Shown in pieces: positions 51,633 to 60,102 of a stretch of 64,000 nucleotides of DNA. Where the stretch lies: positions 6,138,001 through 6,202,000 of the forward strand of contig NZ_CP015118.1 in NCBI RefSeq assembly GCF_002116905.1. The letters are read 5' to 3'. Within the stretch, counting starts at the first letter, position 1. Each line of letters begins with the position of its first letter. The translations under genes were made by a program, and so were the position numbers. Below the pieces are notes generated by a model. The model saw only the letters and a program-made list of their open reading frames with translations. It was not told the origin of the DNA and did no database searches. This DNA comes from Piscinibacter gummiphilus. Lineage in GTDB: Bacteria > Pseudomonadota > Gammaproteobacteria > Burkholderiales > Burkholderiaceae_C.

Positions 51633-52052
51633 ATGAATCGTTACGTCGGTTGGATCCTCGCCGCGATCTTCGTGGCCTTCGGGTGGCGCGTGTACGGCTG
51701 GCCCGGTGTCGCCATGGCCGCCACGGTGGTGGTGTTCTGGCTGCTGCTGCAGTTCAACCGCACCCTGCGGGTGATGCAGAACGCCGGCCGGGCGCCGGTC
51801 GGGCTCGTGCCGAGCGGCGTCATGCTCAACGCGAAGCTCAAGCCCGGCATGACCATGATGGACATCCTGCAGGTCACGAAGAGCCTCGGCAAGGAGCGCC
51901 CCGACCTTCCCGACACCTGGGAATGGCACGACCAGGGCGGTGTCACCGTGACCGTCACGCTCCCCGGCGGGAAGCTGCAATCGTGGCATCTGACTCGACC
52001 AGAATCGTCGGGCGGAAACGAAGATTCGGGCGGAAGCGCCGCAAGTCCGTAA
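51633..52052 (+). CDS. Small membrane protein of unknown function
   Basis: A 139-residue protein with one or two N-terminal hydrophobic stretches (VGWILAAIFVAFGWRVY, then GVAMAATVVVFWLLLQF) and a soluble C-terminal part (ILQVTKSLGKERPDLPDTWEW). The family is not recognised. It stands alone between the feo cluster and ilvE. Likely real by codon pattern and membrane topology. Confidence 0.72.
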   Translation: MNRYVGWILAAIFVAFGWRVYGWPGVAMAATVVVFWLLLQFNRTLRVMQNAGRAPVGLVPSGVMLNAKLKPGMTMMDILQVTKSLGKERPDLPDTWEWHDQGGVTVTVTLPGGKLQSWHLTRPESSGGNEDSGGSAASP

Positions 52053-52096
52053 AATCACGGGTTTTCTTGTTTCACCCGAATCTCAGGAGCCTTGCC

Positions 52097-53020
52097 ATGT
52101 CGATGGCCGATCGCGACGGAAAAATCTGGATGGACGGGCAACTGGTCGACTGGCGCGACGCCAAGATCCATGTGCTCACCCACACCCTGCACTACGGCTG
52201 CGGCGCCTTCGAAGGCGTCCGGGCGTACAACACGGTGAACGGCACGGCGATCTTCCGCCTGCGCGAGCACACCGAACGCCTCTTCAACAGCGCCAAGATC
52301 CTGCGCATGAAGATCCCCTTCACGCTGGAGCAGGTCATGCAGGCCCAGCTCGACGTGGTGCGCGAGAACAAGCTCGAGAGCTGCTACCTCCGCCCGCTGG
52401 TCTGGATCGGTGACGAGAAGCTGGGCGTGTCGCCCAAGGGCAACAAGATCCACCTGATGGTGGCGGCCTGGGCCTGGGGCGCGTACCTCGGCGAGGAAGG
52501 CCTCAAGCGCGGCATCCGCGTGAAGACGAGCAGCTACACCCGCCACCACGTCAACATCACGATGACGCAGGCGAAGGCCGTCAGCAACTACTCGAACTCC
52601 ATCCTCGCGAACATGGAAGCCACCGAGGACGGCTACGACGAAGCGCTGCTGCTCGACTCCGCCGGCTTCGTGAGCGAAGGCGCGGGCGAGAACATCTTCA
52701 TCATCAAGAACGGCGTGGTCTACACGCCCGACCTGTCGGCCGGCGCCCTCAACGGCATCACCCGCAACACCATCCTCGCGATCTGCGCCGACCTGGGCCT
52801 GAAGCTCGTGGAAAAGCGCATCACCCGCGACGAGGTCTACATCGCCGACGAAGCGTTCTTCACCGGCACCGCCGCCGAAGTGACGCCCATCCGCGAACTC
52901 GACCGCATCGAGATCGGCATCGGCTCGCGCGGCCCCATCACCGAGAAGATCCAGAGCGCCTTCTTCGACATCGTCAACGGCCGCAACGCCAAGTACGGCG
53001 AGTGGCTGTCCAAGGTCTGA
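52097..53020 (+). CDS. ilvE: Branched-chain amino acid aminotransferase (IlvE)
   Basis: A 307-residue fold-type IV PLP aminotransferase acting on Leu, Ile and Val. Key blocks are HVLTHTLHYGCGAFEGVRAY, ESCYLRPLVWIG and the catalytic Lys region TQAKAVSNYSNSI, and the phosphate loop is GTAAEVTPI. AGGAGCC sets the start at 52097. It is followed closely by a zinc-finger gene and waaF, a conserved betaproteobacterial order. Confidence 0.96.
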   Translation: MSMADRDGKIWMDGQLVDWRDAKIHVLTHTLHYGCGAFEGVRAYNTVNGTAIFRLREHTERLFNSAKILRMKIPFTLEQVMQAQLDVVRENKLESCYLRPLVWIGDEKLGVSPKGNKIHLMVAAWAWGAYLGEEGLKRGIRVKTSSYTRHHVNITMTQAKAVSNYSNSILANMEATEDGYDEALLLDSAGFVSEGAGENIFIIKNGVVYTPDLSAGALNGITRNTILAICADLGLKLVEKRITRDEVYIADEAFFTGTAAEVTPIRELDRIEIGIGSRGPITEKIQSAFFDIVNGRNAKYGEWLSKV

Positions 53021-53025
53021 TCGCC

Positions 53026-53244
53026 ATGAGCAAGAACCCCACCGCCAACCAGCCGCCCGTCGAACTGGTCGCGTCCGACCTGATGGGCCCGGGCGTGGTC
53101 GCCTGCCCGAACCCGAAGATGACCCTGTGGAGCACCCACCCCAAGGTCTACATCGACGTGGTCACGGCCGGCGAGGGCAAGTGCCCGTACTGCAGCACGG
53201 TGTACCGCCTGAAGGCGGGCGAAGTCGTCCACGGCCACCACTGA
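53026..53244 (+). CDS. Zinc-finger domain protein (zf-CHCC family)
   Basis: A 72-residue protein with a C-H-C-C zinc site: Cys in VVACPNPKM, His in STHPKVYID, then CPYCSTVYRL. This domain is shared with a subunit of respiratory complex I (NDUFS6-like). ATG 53026 is six bases after ilvE. Function in bacteria is unknown. It is part of the ilvE-waaF unit. Confidence 0.88.
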   Translation: MSKNPTANQPPVELVASDLMGPGVVACPNPKMTLWSTHPKVYIDVVTAGEGKCPYCSTVYRLKAGEVVHGHH

Positions 53245-53245
53245 G

Positions 53246-54247
53246 ATGACCCGCTCGCTGATCATCGCGCCGCAGTGGATCGGCGACGCGGTGATGTCCG
53301 AGCCGCTGTGCGCCCGCCTCGCGGCGCGTGGCGAACGCCTCACGGTGGCAGCGCTGCCGTGGGTCGCCCCCGTCTACCACGCGATGCCGCAGGTGGACGA
53401 GGTCGTCGAGCTGCCGTTCGCACACGGCCGGCTCGACTGGTCGGGCCGCCGCCAGGTGGCCGCCACGCTGCGCGGCCGGTTCGACACGGCCTACGTGCTG
53501 CCCAACTCCATCAAGTCGGCCTTGATTCCCTGGTTCGCCGGCATCCCGCGCCGCGTGGGCTACCAGGGGGAGGGCCGGCCGGTGCTGCTGAACCAGCGCT
53601 TCCCGAACCCGGGCGGACGCCCGCCCATGGTCGCGTTCTACAGCGGCCTGGCCGGCAGCCCGCCGGCCGAGGCCGAACGGCCGAAACTCTCCTTCGATGA
53701 AGCCCGGCTCGCCACGGTCACCGCCGCGGTCGGGCTGTCACCGCGCGCCTACTTCGCCTTCGCTCCCGGCGCCGAATACGGCCCGGCCAAGTGCTGGCCC
53801 GCCAGCCACTACGCCGAACTCGCCCGCTCGCTCCATGCCCGCCACGGCCAGCCCGTGATCCTGCTCGGGTCCGGCAAGGAAGGCGCGCTGTGCGAGGAGA
53901 TCGCGAGGGCCGCTCCGGGCGCCTGCCAGGTGCTGGCCGGCAAGACCAGGCTGATCGACGCGATGGCCCTGATCGCCGCCGCCCGCGGCGTGGTCAGCAA
54001 CGACTCGGGCCTGATGCACGTGGCCGCCGCCTTCGGCATTCCCCAGGTGGCCGCGTTCGGCTCCACCAGCCCCGAACACACGCCGCCGCTGAACCCGCGC
54101 GCGCGGGTGCTGTGGCTGAAGGAAGAACTGCAGCTCGACTGCGCCCCCTGCTTCGAGCGCACCTGCCGCTTCGGGCACACGCGGTGCCTCACCGAGATGT
54201 CGCCGCAACGCGTCGAAGCGGCACTGGAAGACACACTGGCCGGCTAG
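53246..54247 (+). CDS. waaF: Lipopolysaccharide heptosyltransferase II (WaaF)
   Basis: A 333-residue glycosyltransferase family 9 enzyme that adds the second heptose to LPS core. It opens IIAPQWIGDAVMSEPL. The nucleotide-sugar site is VSNDSGLMHVAAAFG. The core YGPAKCWPASHYAELA is typical of WaaF. It starts one base after the zinc-finger gene stop. Confidence 0.95.
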   Translation: MTRSLIIAPQWIGDAVMSEPLCARLAARGERLTVAALPWVAPVYHAMPQVDEVVELPFAHGRLDWSGRRQVAATLRGRFDTAYVLPNSIKSALIPWFAGIPRRVGYQGEGRPVLLNQRFPNPGGRPPMVAFYSGLAGSPPAEAERPKLSFDEARLATVTAAVGLSPRAYFAFAPGAEYGPAKCWPASHYAELARSLHARHGQPVILLGSGKEGALCEEIARAAPGACQVLAGKTRLIDAMALIAAARGVVSNDSGLMHVAAAFGIPQVAAFGSTSPEHTPPLNPRARVLWLKEELQLDCAPCFERTCRFGHTRCLTEMSPQRVEAALEDTLAG

Positions 54248-54324
54248 AGTTCGCCTTGAGAGGCATCCCGCCGGCGCCGGACCCGGCCCCCTTCGTACAA
54301 TGGCGGCTTCCTTCGAGAGCCACC

Positions 54325-55218
54325 ATGTCCCGCGCGCAAGAATTCATCCTCACGCTGTCCTGTCGCGATGCCAAAGGCATCGTCTACGCCGTGTCGGGCC
54401 TGCTGTACCAGGCCGGCTGCAACATCCTCGACTCGCAGCAGTTCGGCGACCTCCCCACCGGGGACGACGGCGCCGCCACCGGCCTGTTCTTCATGCGCGT
54501 GCACTTCGAGGCGCCGGCCCACCTCGCCAACGCCGCCACGCTCGACTCGCTGTTCACCAGCGTGCGCGAGCAGTTCGGCCTCAACGCCCAGTTCCACAGC
54601 GTGGCGCGCCGCCCGCGCCTGCTGCTGATGGTGAGCCAGCACGGGCACTGCCTCAACGACCTGCTGTACCGCTGGCACTCGGGCCAGCTCGAGGTGGACA
54701 TCCCCGCCATCGTCTCGAACCACCCGACGTTCGCCGAACTGGCCGACCGCTACGGCATCCCGTTCCACCACTTCCCGCTCGCCGCGGGCGCCTCGCCCGA
54801 GGCCAAGCGCATGCAGGAACGCGAGGTCGAGACGCTGGTGACGCAGCACGAGGTGGACCTGGTGGTGCTCGCACGCTACATGCAGATCCTGAGCCCCGAG
54901 TTCTGCGGCTTCCTGCGCGGGCGGGCCATCAACATCCACCACAGCTTCCTGCCGAGCTTCAAGGGCGCGAAGCCGTACTTCCAGGCCCACGACCGCGGCG
55001 TCAAGCTGATCGGGGCCACCGCGCACTACGTGACGCCCGACCTCGACGAAGGCCCCATCATCGAACAGGACGTGGCGCGCGTGAACCACGCGCTGAGCGC
55101 GCAGGACATCACCGCGGTGGGCCGCGACGTCGAGTGCATGGTGCTCGCCCGCGCCGTGCGCTGGCACGTCGAGCACCGCGTGCTGCTCAACGGCCAGAAG
55201 ACCGTCGTCTTCCACTAG
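54325..55218 (+). CDS. purU: Formyltetrahydrofolate deformylase (PurU)
   Basis: A 297-residue enzyme with an N-terminal ACT domain (residues 1-85; LSCRDAKGIVYAVSGLLYQA) and a formyl transferase-type hydrolase domain. The catalytic region IHHSFLPSFKGA and TAHYVTPDLDEGPIIEQD are intact. It releases formate from 10-formyl-THF, balancing one-carbon pools with purine synthesis. It is likely co-transcribed with the next NTF2-like gene. Confidence 0.96.
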   Translation: MSRAQEFILTLSCRDAKGIVYAVSGLLYQAGCNILDSQQFGDLPTGDDGAATGLFFMRVHFEAPAHLANAATLDSLFTSVREQFGLNAQFHSVARRPRLLLMVSQHGHCLNDLLYRWHSGQLEVDIPAIVSNHPTFAELADRYGIPFHHFPLAAGASPEAKRMQEREVETLVTQHEVDLVVLARYMQILSPEFCGFLRGRAINIHHSFLPSFKGAKPYFQAHDRGVKLIGATAHYVTPDLDEGPIIEQDVARVNHALSAQDITAVGRDVECMVLARAVRWHVEHRVLLNGQKTVVFH

Positions 55219-55224
55219 GACATC

Positions 55225-55674
55225 ATGGCCCGCCCCAAACCCCCCGACGCCGCGCTGCTCGCCTCGCCCGACGACATCGAGCACCAGTTCTACGACGCGC
55301 TGCAACGCGGCGACATCGAGCGGCTGATGGCCGTGTGGTGCGACGACGACGACATCACGTGCGTGCACCCGGGCGGTCCGCGGGTCATCGGCCACGCGGC
55401 CATCCGCGCCGCGTTCGAGGCCATGTTCTCGAACGGCGTGGTCGACGCCCATCCGGAGAAGGTGCGCCGCCAGCAGGGCCCGATGAGCGCGATCCACAGC
55501 GTGCTCGAGCGCATCCAGCTGCTGACCGAGGACGGCCCGCAAGTGGGCTGGGTGATCGCCACCAACGTGTACGTCAAGACGGACCTGGGCTGGCGGCTCG
55601 CCGCCCACCACGCCAGTCCGGGCACCGAAACGGAACTGCCCGAGATCGGCGAGGCGCCCTCCGTCCTGCACTGA
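55225..55674 (+). CDS. SnoaL/NTF2-like (DUF4440-type) protein
   Basis: A 149-residue cone-shaped-fold protein: IEHQFYDALQRGDIERLMAV, then an acidic WCDDDDITCVHPGGP and a C-terminal TNVYVKTDLGWRLAAHHAS. Such proteins are small enzymes or ligand binders. The function is unknown. AGGA lies just before the start. Coupled by short spacing to purU (six bases) and to the YheT gene (nine bases). Confidence 0.85.
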   Translation: MARPKPPDAALLASPDDIEHQFYDALQRGDIERLMAVWCDDDDITCVHPGGPRVIGHAAIRAAFEAMFSNGVVDAHPEKVRRQQGPMSAIHSVLERIQLLTEDGPQVGWVIATNVYVKTDLGWRLAAHHASPGTETELPEIGEAPSVLH

Positions 55675-55683
55675 GAGGCTCCC

Positions 55684-56745
55684 GTGGACAACTACCGCTC
55701 ACCCGCGTGGCTCGCCGGCGACGGGGAGCTCGGGGGGCACCTGCAGACCATCTGGCCGGCGCTGTTCTCCACGCGCTACCAGGGGCCGCGCCCCGTCTTC
55801 CAGCGTGAACGCTGGACCACGCCCGACGGCGACTTCATCGACGTCGACCGCCAGGAGTTGCCCGGCGTCTCACCCGGCACCCCGCCCATCGCGCGGCCGC
55901 TGCTCGTGCTGTTCCACGGCCTGGAAGGTTCGTCGGCCAGCCACTACGCCCAGGCCTTCGCGAACTGGTCGCGCGAGAACGGCTGGCGCTTCGCCGTGCC
56001 GCACTTCCGTGGCTGCTCGGGCGAGATGAACCTCGCGCCGCGGGCTTACCACTCGGGTGACTACGAGGAGATCGGCTGGATCCTCGACCGCATGCGTGCC
56101 GAACACGCCGGCCCGATCGTCGCGGTGGGCGTCTCGCTCGGTGGCAACGCGCTGCTGCGCTGGACGGAGGAGGCGGGAACGGAAGCCTCGCGCAACGTGT
56201 CGGCCGTGGCCGGCATCTCGGCCCCGCTCGACCTCGCCGCCGGCGGCGCGGCCATCGGCCGCGGCGTGAACCGCCAGATCTACACGCGCATGTTCCTGAA
56301 GACGATGCTGCCGAAGGCGCTGCGCAAGGCCGCGCAGTTCCCGAAGCTGCTGGACGTGCGCACGCTGCGCCAGGTGCGCGACCTCTACCAGTTCGACAAC
56401 GTCTTCACCGCGCCGCTGCACGGCTTCCGCAACACCGAGGACTACTGGGCGCGGGGCTCGGCCAAGCCGCACCTGCACCGCATCCGCGTGCCGGCGCTCG
56501 TGGTCAACGCGCTCAACGACCCGTTCGTGCCGGGGCATTCGCTGCCGCAGCGTGGCGAGGTGGGCGCGTTCGTCACGCTCTGGCAGCCGAAACATGGCGG
56601 CCACGTCGGCTTCCCGCGCGGCCGCTGGCCGGGCCACGTGCTGACCTTGCCGGAGCAGGTGATGGGGTGGTTGTCCGGCCATGTGGCGGTGGCCGCGTCC
56701 GCGGGCCAGAATGATCCCTCCGTCCCCCCACCAGGAGTTTCGTGA
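55684..56745 (+). CDS. YheT-family alpha/beta hydrolase
   Basis: A 353-residue esterase-like protein starting at GTG 55684 with GAGAGG upstream. The oxyanion motif LFHGLEGSSASHYAQAF and nucleophile elbow GVSLGGNALLRW (Ser in GVSLGG) are present, with Asp in NALNDPFVPG and His in PKHGGHVGFPRG completing the triad. The substrate is unknown. The stop overlaps the next gene (TGATG). Confidence 0.9.
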   Translation: MDNYRSPAWLAGDGELGGHLQTIWPALFSTRYQGPRPVFQRERWTTPDGDFIDVDRQELPGVSPGTPPIARPLLVLFHGLEGSSASHYAQAFANWSRENGWRFAVPHFRGCSGEMNLAPRAYHSGDYEEIGWILDRMRAEHAGPIVAVGVSLGGNALLRWTEEAGTEASRNVSAVAGISAPLDLAAGGAAIGRGVNRQIYTRMFLKTMLPKALRKAAQFPKLLDVRTLRQVRDLYQFDNVFTAPLHGFRNTEDYWARGSAKPHLHRIRVPALVVNALNDPFVPGHSLPQRGEVGAFVTLWQPKHGGHVGFPRGRWPGHVLTLPEQVMGWLSGHVAVAASAGQNDPSVPPPGVS

Positions 56746-57293
56746 TGGACGACATCGTCAAGGCAGCCCTGAAGAAGTGGCCCAACGTCCCCGACTGCTA
56801 CGGCTGGCTCGCGCTGGACGCGCGCGGCGACTGGTACATGCGTGACGACCGCATCCAGGCCGCCGGCCCGTTCCCACGGGTCAAGGGCAGCCGCATCGTC
56901 CACGACAAGCTGCGCGAATTCATCGAACGCAACTACGAGGCCGACGAGGCCGGTGCCTGGTTCTTCCAGAACGGCCCGCAGCGCGTCTACGTCGAACTCG
57001 AGGCCGCGCCCCACGTCTGGCGGCTGCACGCCGTGCCGGGCCGCGCGCCCACGCTGCGCAGCCATGCCGGCCGCGATGCGGTGTACGAAGGTGCGTGGCT
57101 CGACGAACACGACCGCCTGTTCGTCGCCACCGACATCGGCCTCGGCATCGTGCACACGCTCGACATGGAAACGGCCGCCGACGCGGTGGAGCAGGGGCAC
57201 TGGTCGCCCGAGACCTCCACCGTCGCCGCACTGGCCGAACGGTTCGGGCACACGCTGAGTCCGCAGGCGGAGCAAAGCGAACGGGTGCGATAG
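56745..57293 (+). CDS. DUF2946-like conserved protein
   Basis: A 182-residue soluble protein: VKAALKKWPNVPDCYGWLAL, WYMRDDRIQAAGPFPRVKGS and a middle AWFFQNGPQRVYVELE. This matches a burkholderial conserved family usually labelled DUF2946; the label is from memory. AGGAG precedes the ATG at 56745. Function unknown. It ends just before a bidirectional terminator. Confidence 0.8.
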   Translation: MDDIVKAALKKWPNVPDCYGWLALDARGDWYMRDDRIQAAGPFPRVKGSRIVHDKLREFIERNYEADEAGAWFFQNGPQRVYVELEAAPHVWRLHAVPGRAPTLRSHAGRDAVYEGAWLDEHDRLFVATDIGLGIVHTLDMETAADAVEQGHWSPETSTVAALAERFGHTLSPQAEQSERVR

Positions 57294-57301
57294 ACGCGCA
57301 T

Positions 57302-57328
57302 AAAAAAACCGGCCCTCACGGGGCCGGT
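57302..57328 (-). terminator. Intrinsic terminator of the cytochrome c gene
   Basis: The hairpin ACCGGCCC / GGGCCGGT with a five-base loop (57308-57328) is followed on the minus strand by seven T residues (57308-57302). It lies 23 bases past the cytochrome stop and just after the DUF2946-like gene, so it may serve both convergent genes. Confidence 0.85.
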
Positions 57329-57351
57329 CTTCCTGGTGACGAACCGCGCGC

Positions 57352-57915
57352 TTACTGCGCCGCGGACGCCGCCGCCGAAGCGGCATCGGCAGCCACCGGC
57401 GCCTTCGGCTCGGCGAACTTGCCACCACCCTGATTCGCCAGGTGAACCACGGCGCGGGCGATCTCGAAGTCGCTGAAGTCGCCGCCACCTTGCGGCGACA
57501 TGGCGCCCTTGCCCTTGAGGGCGCTGTGCAGCAGACCGTCGAAGCCTTGCGCGAGGCGCGGGCCCCAGGCCGCGGCGTCGCCGATCTTCGGCGCACCGGC
57601 CGCGCCGGTGGCGTGGCAGGCGGCGCACTGGGCCGTGAAGACCTGCTCCCCGGTCTTCAGCGTGGAGAGGTCGGAAGCGTCCTTCACCTCGGGCGCGCCG
57701 GCCACCGGGGCGATGCGCTTCGCGATGGCTTCGGCCGACATGCCGTCGCTGCCCGCGGCGGGCTTGTTCTCGGCGGCCACGTAGTTGGCCAGCAGGATGA
57801 TGCCGATGATCGGCACGAGGAAGGCGAATACCACGGCCCAGATGAGCTGCTTCGGCGTCTTGATGGGCCCTTCGTGCGGGGCGTCGTGATCAGATGTCAT
57901 GTGGACTTCGGCCAT
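57352..57915 (-). CDS. Membrane-anchored cytochrome c5-family protein
   Basis: A 187-residue protein with one N-terminal helix (LIWAVVFAFLVPIIGIILLA, residues 24-43) and one haem site CAACH near residue 96, followed by AAWGPRLAQGFDGLLHSALKG as in class I c5 cytochromes with a distal Met region. The tail is Ala/Pro-rich. GAGGA sets ATG 57915. A TATAAT box (57970-57965) precedes it. It is an electron carrier of unknown partner. Confidence 0.92.
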   Translation of the reverse strand: MAEVHMTSDHDAPHEGPIKTPKQLIWAVVFAFLVPIIGIILLANYVAAENKPAAGSDGMSAEAIAKRIAPVAGAPEVKDASDLSTLKTGEQVFTAQCAACHATGAAGAPKIGDAAAWGPRLAQGFDGLLHSALKGKGAMSPQGGGDFSDFEIARAVVHLANQGGGKFAEPKAPVAADAASAAASAAQ

Positions 57916-57964
57916 GGATTCCTCGACTGCGGGGGATAACCTTGCGCGGGGTGCGTAACCTCGG

Positions 57965-57970
57965 ATTATA
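57965..57970 (-). promoter_or_regulatory. Consensus -10 box upstream of the cytochrome c gene
   Basis: A perfect TATAAT on the minus strand, 50 bases before ATG 57915; no good -35 box at 17 bases. A GC-rich hairpin (CGGCGG/CCGCC) lies just upstream. Confidence 0.45.
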
Positions 57971-57988
57971 TGGCGGCCAACCGCCGCC

Positions 57989-58018
57989 TTGGGAAAGCGT
58001 GCCGCGCACTGTTAGAAT
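57989..58018 (+). promoter_or_regulatory. Promoter of the tRNA-Arg/tRNA-Lys pair
   Basis: TTGGGA (57989-57994), an 18-base spacer and TAGAAT (58013-58018) are followed by the tRNA-Arg 5' end at 58029, consistent with initiation near 58025. Confidence 0.6.
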
Positions 58019-58028
58019 CGCCGTCTTC

Positions 58029-58104
58029 GCGTCCGTAGCTCAATGGATAGAGTACTGCCCTCCGAAGGCAGGGGTTGCTGGTTCGATCCCAGCCGGACGC
58101 GCCA
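58029..58104 (+). tRNA. tRNA-Arg (anticodon CCG)
   Basis: A 76-base cloverleaf including encoded CCA. The acceptor GCGTCCG pairs with CGGACGC; the anticodon stem CTGCC/GGCAG frames loop CTCCGAA with anticodon CCG; the T-loop GGTTCGATCCC is canonical. It decodes CGG, a frequent Arg codon in such genomes. Confidence 0.97.
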
Positions 58105-58123
58105 TCTCCCGGAAAAGAATTCG

Positions 58124-58199
58124 GGGCTCTTAGCTCAGTTGGTAGAGCAGCGGACTCTTAATCCGTAGGTCGAGTGTTCGAGTCACTCAGGGCCCACCA
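58124..58199 (+). tRNA. tRNA-Lys (anticodon CTT)
   Basis: A 76-base cloverleaf with encoded CCA. The acceptor GGGCTCT pairs with AGGGCCC (one G-T); the anticodon arm GCGGA/TCCGT encloses CTCTTAA with anticodon CTT; the T-arm has GTTCGAGTC. It decodes AAG. It lies 19 bases after tRNA-Arg and is probably in one transcript. Confidence 0.97.
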
Positions 58200-58218
58200 C
58201 TTCTTCTGAAGAAGCGAA

Positions 58219-58245
58219 GCCTCCGTCGGCAACGACGGAGGCTTT
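58219..58245 (+). terminator. Intrinsic terminator after the tRNA pair
   Basis: A ten-base perfect stem GCCTCCGTCG / CGACGGAGGC with GCAA tetraloop is followed by a pyrimidine-rich tract (TTTCTGCTTTCTG...). It lies 20 bases after tRNA-Lys. Confidence 0.88.
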
Positions 58246-58267
58246 CTGCTTTCTGCTTTCTGCTTTC
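58242..58267. repeat. CTTTCTG tandem heptamer repeat
   Basis: Three full copies of CTTTCTG plus CTTTC run from the end of the terminator. It provides extra T-rich stretches. Possibly a slippage product; no other function visible. The rest of the gap to hscC (58268-58375) holds nothing recognisable beyond the hscC ribosome binding site. Confidence 0.7.
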
Positions 58268-58375
58268 AATCCGCCTCCTCCGCGACCTGCATCACGCTTC
58301 GCCACGGCGGGTCATCCTCCGGACGACCGTGCACGGTAGGATGCCTCCCAACAAAAATGACGGGGGGAGGGCCTC

Positions 58376-60091
58376 GTGATCATCGGGATCGACCTGGGAA
58401 CCACCAACAGCCTGGTGGCGGTCTGGAAAGACGGGCAGTCGGAGCTGATCCGCAACGGTCTGGGCGACGCGCTCACGCCGTCCTGCGTGAGCCTCGACGA
58501 CGACGGCACGGTGCTGGTCGGCAAGGCCGCGCGCGAGCGGTTGCAGACGCATCCGGACCGCAGCGCGGCGCTCTTCAAGCGGCACATGGGCAGCAACAAG
58601 ACGCTGCGCCTGGGCAAGCGCGACTTCCGTCCGGAGGAGCTCTCCGCGCTGATCCTCAAGTCGCTGAAAGCCGATGCCGAGGCGGCGCTCGGTGAACCGG
58701 TGACCGAAGCGGTCATCACGGTGCCGGCCTACTTCTCCGACGCGCAGCGCAAGGCCACGCGCGCCGCCGGCCAGCTGGCCGGCCTCAAGGTGGACCGGCT
58801 GCTGAACGAACCCACCGCGGCGGCGCTCGCCTACGGCATGCACCTGCGCGGCGAGGAAGCGCGCTTCCTCGTCTTCGACCTCGGCGGCGGCACGTTCGAC
58901 GTGTCCATCCTCGAGCTGTTCGAGGGCGTGATGGAGGTGCGGGCGTCCGCGGGCGACAACTTCCTCGGCGGCGAGGACTTCGTCACGCGCCTGGTCGACC
59001 TGTTCTTCGAACGCCTGTCGCTGCCCGAGAAGCTGCGCAAGGACGAGCGCTTCATGCAGCGCGTGCGCGCGTCGGCCGAGACCGCGAAACGCGAACTCAG
59101 CTCGTCACCGAAGGCCGCGATGCGGGTCGGGCACGACCAGGCCGAGCACGTGCTGGAGCTCGACGACGCGCTGCTGGAACAGGCCTGCGCGCCGTTGCTC
59201 AAGCGCCTGCGCGCGCCCATCGAACGCGCGCTGCGCGACGCCAACCTGCGCAGCAGCGAGCTCGACAACGTGGTGCTCGCGGGCGGTGCGACCCGCATGC
59301 CCATCGTGCGCCGCCTCGTGACGATGATGTTCGGCCGCTTCCCCGCCGTGGACCTCAACCCCGACGAGGTGGTGGCGCTGGGCGCGGCCGTGCAGGCCGG
59401 CCTGCTGGCCCGCGACGCCGCGCTGAACGAGGTCGTGATGACCGACGTGTCGCCGTACTCGCTCGGCGTGGAAGTGGGCATGCGGCTGGGGCCCGCCAAC
59501 GTGTCGCAGGGCCACTTCGACCCGGTCATCGAACGCAACAGCCCCGTGCCCATCAGCCGGGTCAAGCAGTACGTGCCCCTGGCCGAAGGCCAGGCCGGGC
59601 TCGACCTGCAGATCTACCAGGGCGAGGCACGGCTCGTGCGCGACAACATCCACCTGGGCACCCTGAAGGTGCCGCTGCCGCGCGGGCCGATCCACGAGAG
59701 CGCCGTCGACGTGCGCTTCACGTACGACGTCAACGGCCTGCTGCAGGTGGAGGCCACCGTGGGGAAGACGGGGCACACGGCGAGCCTGCTGATCGAAGGC
59801 AACCCGGGCCTGCTGTCGGAGCCCGAGATCGCGACCCTGCTCGCCTCGTTGGCCGAACTGAAGATCCACCCCCGGGACCGCCTGGAGAACCGCACGCTGA
59901 TGGCCCGCGCCGAGCGGCTCTACGAGCAGTACCGCGGTGACGACCGGCAGCGCCTCGGCATGGAGATCCTCAAGTTCGAGCAGCTGCTCGCCACGCAGGA
60001 CCCCCGCGCCATCGCGCCGGGGCGCCGTGAGTTCGAGGCCCTGATCGACCACCTCGACCGGCACAGCGTCCTCGACGGCGGCCCGGCCTGA
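58376..60091 (+). CDS. hscC: Hsp70-family chaperone HscC
   Basis: A 571-residue Hsp70 starting at GTG 58376 with a strong GGGGGGAGGG upstream. ATPase motifs are IGIDLGTTNSLVAVW, VFDLGGGTFDVSIL and VVLAGGATRMPIVRRL. The substrate-binding half is shortened with no long lid, as in HscC. Its partner in E. coli is a DjlC-type J protein; the next gene encodes a J-like protein 11 bases later. Clients are unknown. Confidence 0.93.
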   Translation: MIIGIDLGTTNSLVAVWKDGQSELIRNGLGDALTPSCVSLDDDGTVLVGKAARERLQTHPDRSAALFKRHMGSNKTLRLGKRDFRPEELSALILKSLKADAEAALGEPVTEAVITVPAYFSDAQRKATRAAGQLAGLKVDRLLNEPTAAALAYGMHLRGEEARFLVFDLGGGTFDVSILELFEGVMEVRASAGDNFLGGEDFVTRLVDLFFERLSLPEKLRKDERFMQRVRASAETAKRELSSSPKAAMRVGHDQAEHVLELDDALLEQACAPLLKRLRAPIERALRDANLRSSELDNVVLAGGATRMPIVRRLVTMMFGRFPAVDLNPDEVVALGAAVQAGLLARDAALNEVVMTDVSPYSLGVEVGMRLGPANVSQGHFDPVIERNSPVPISRVKQYVPLAEGQAGLDLQIYQGEARLVRDNIHLGTLKVPLPRGPIHESAVDVRFTYDVNGLLQVEATVGKTGHTASLLIEGNPGLLSEPEIATLLASLAELKIHPRDRLENRTLMARAERLYEQYRGDDRQRLGMEILKFEQLLATQDPRAIAPGRREFEALIDHLDRHSVLDGGPA

Positions 60092-60102
60092 GGGCGGCGG
60101 AC

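Noticed and set aside
58029..58199. tRNA pair as an integration site of a mobile element
   Set aside because: No integrase gene, duplicated tRNA 3' end or GC shift was seen next to the tRNAs.
58242..58267. Heptamer repeat as a CRISPR remnant
   Set aside because: Units are contiguous with no spacers and only seven bases long.
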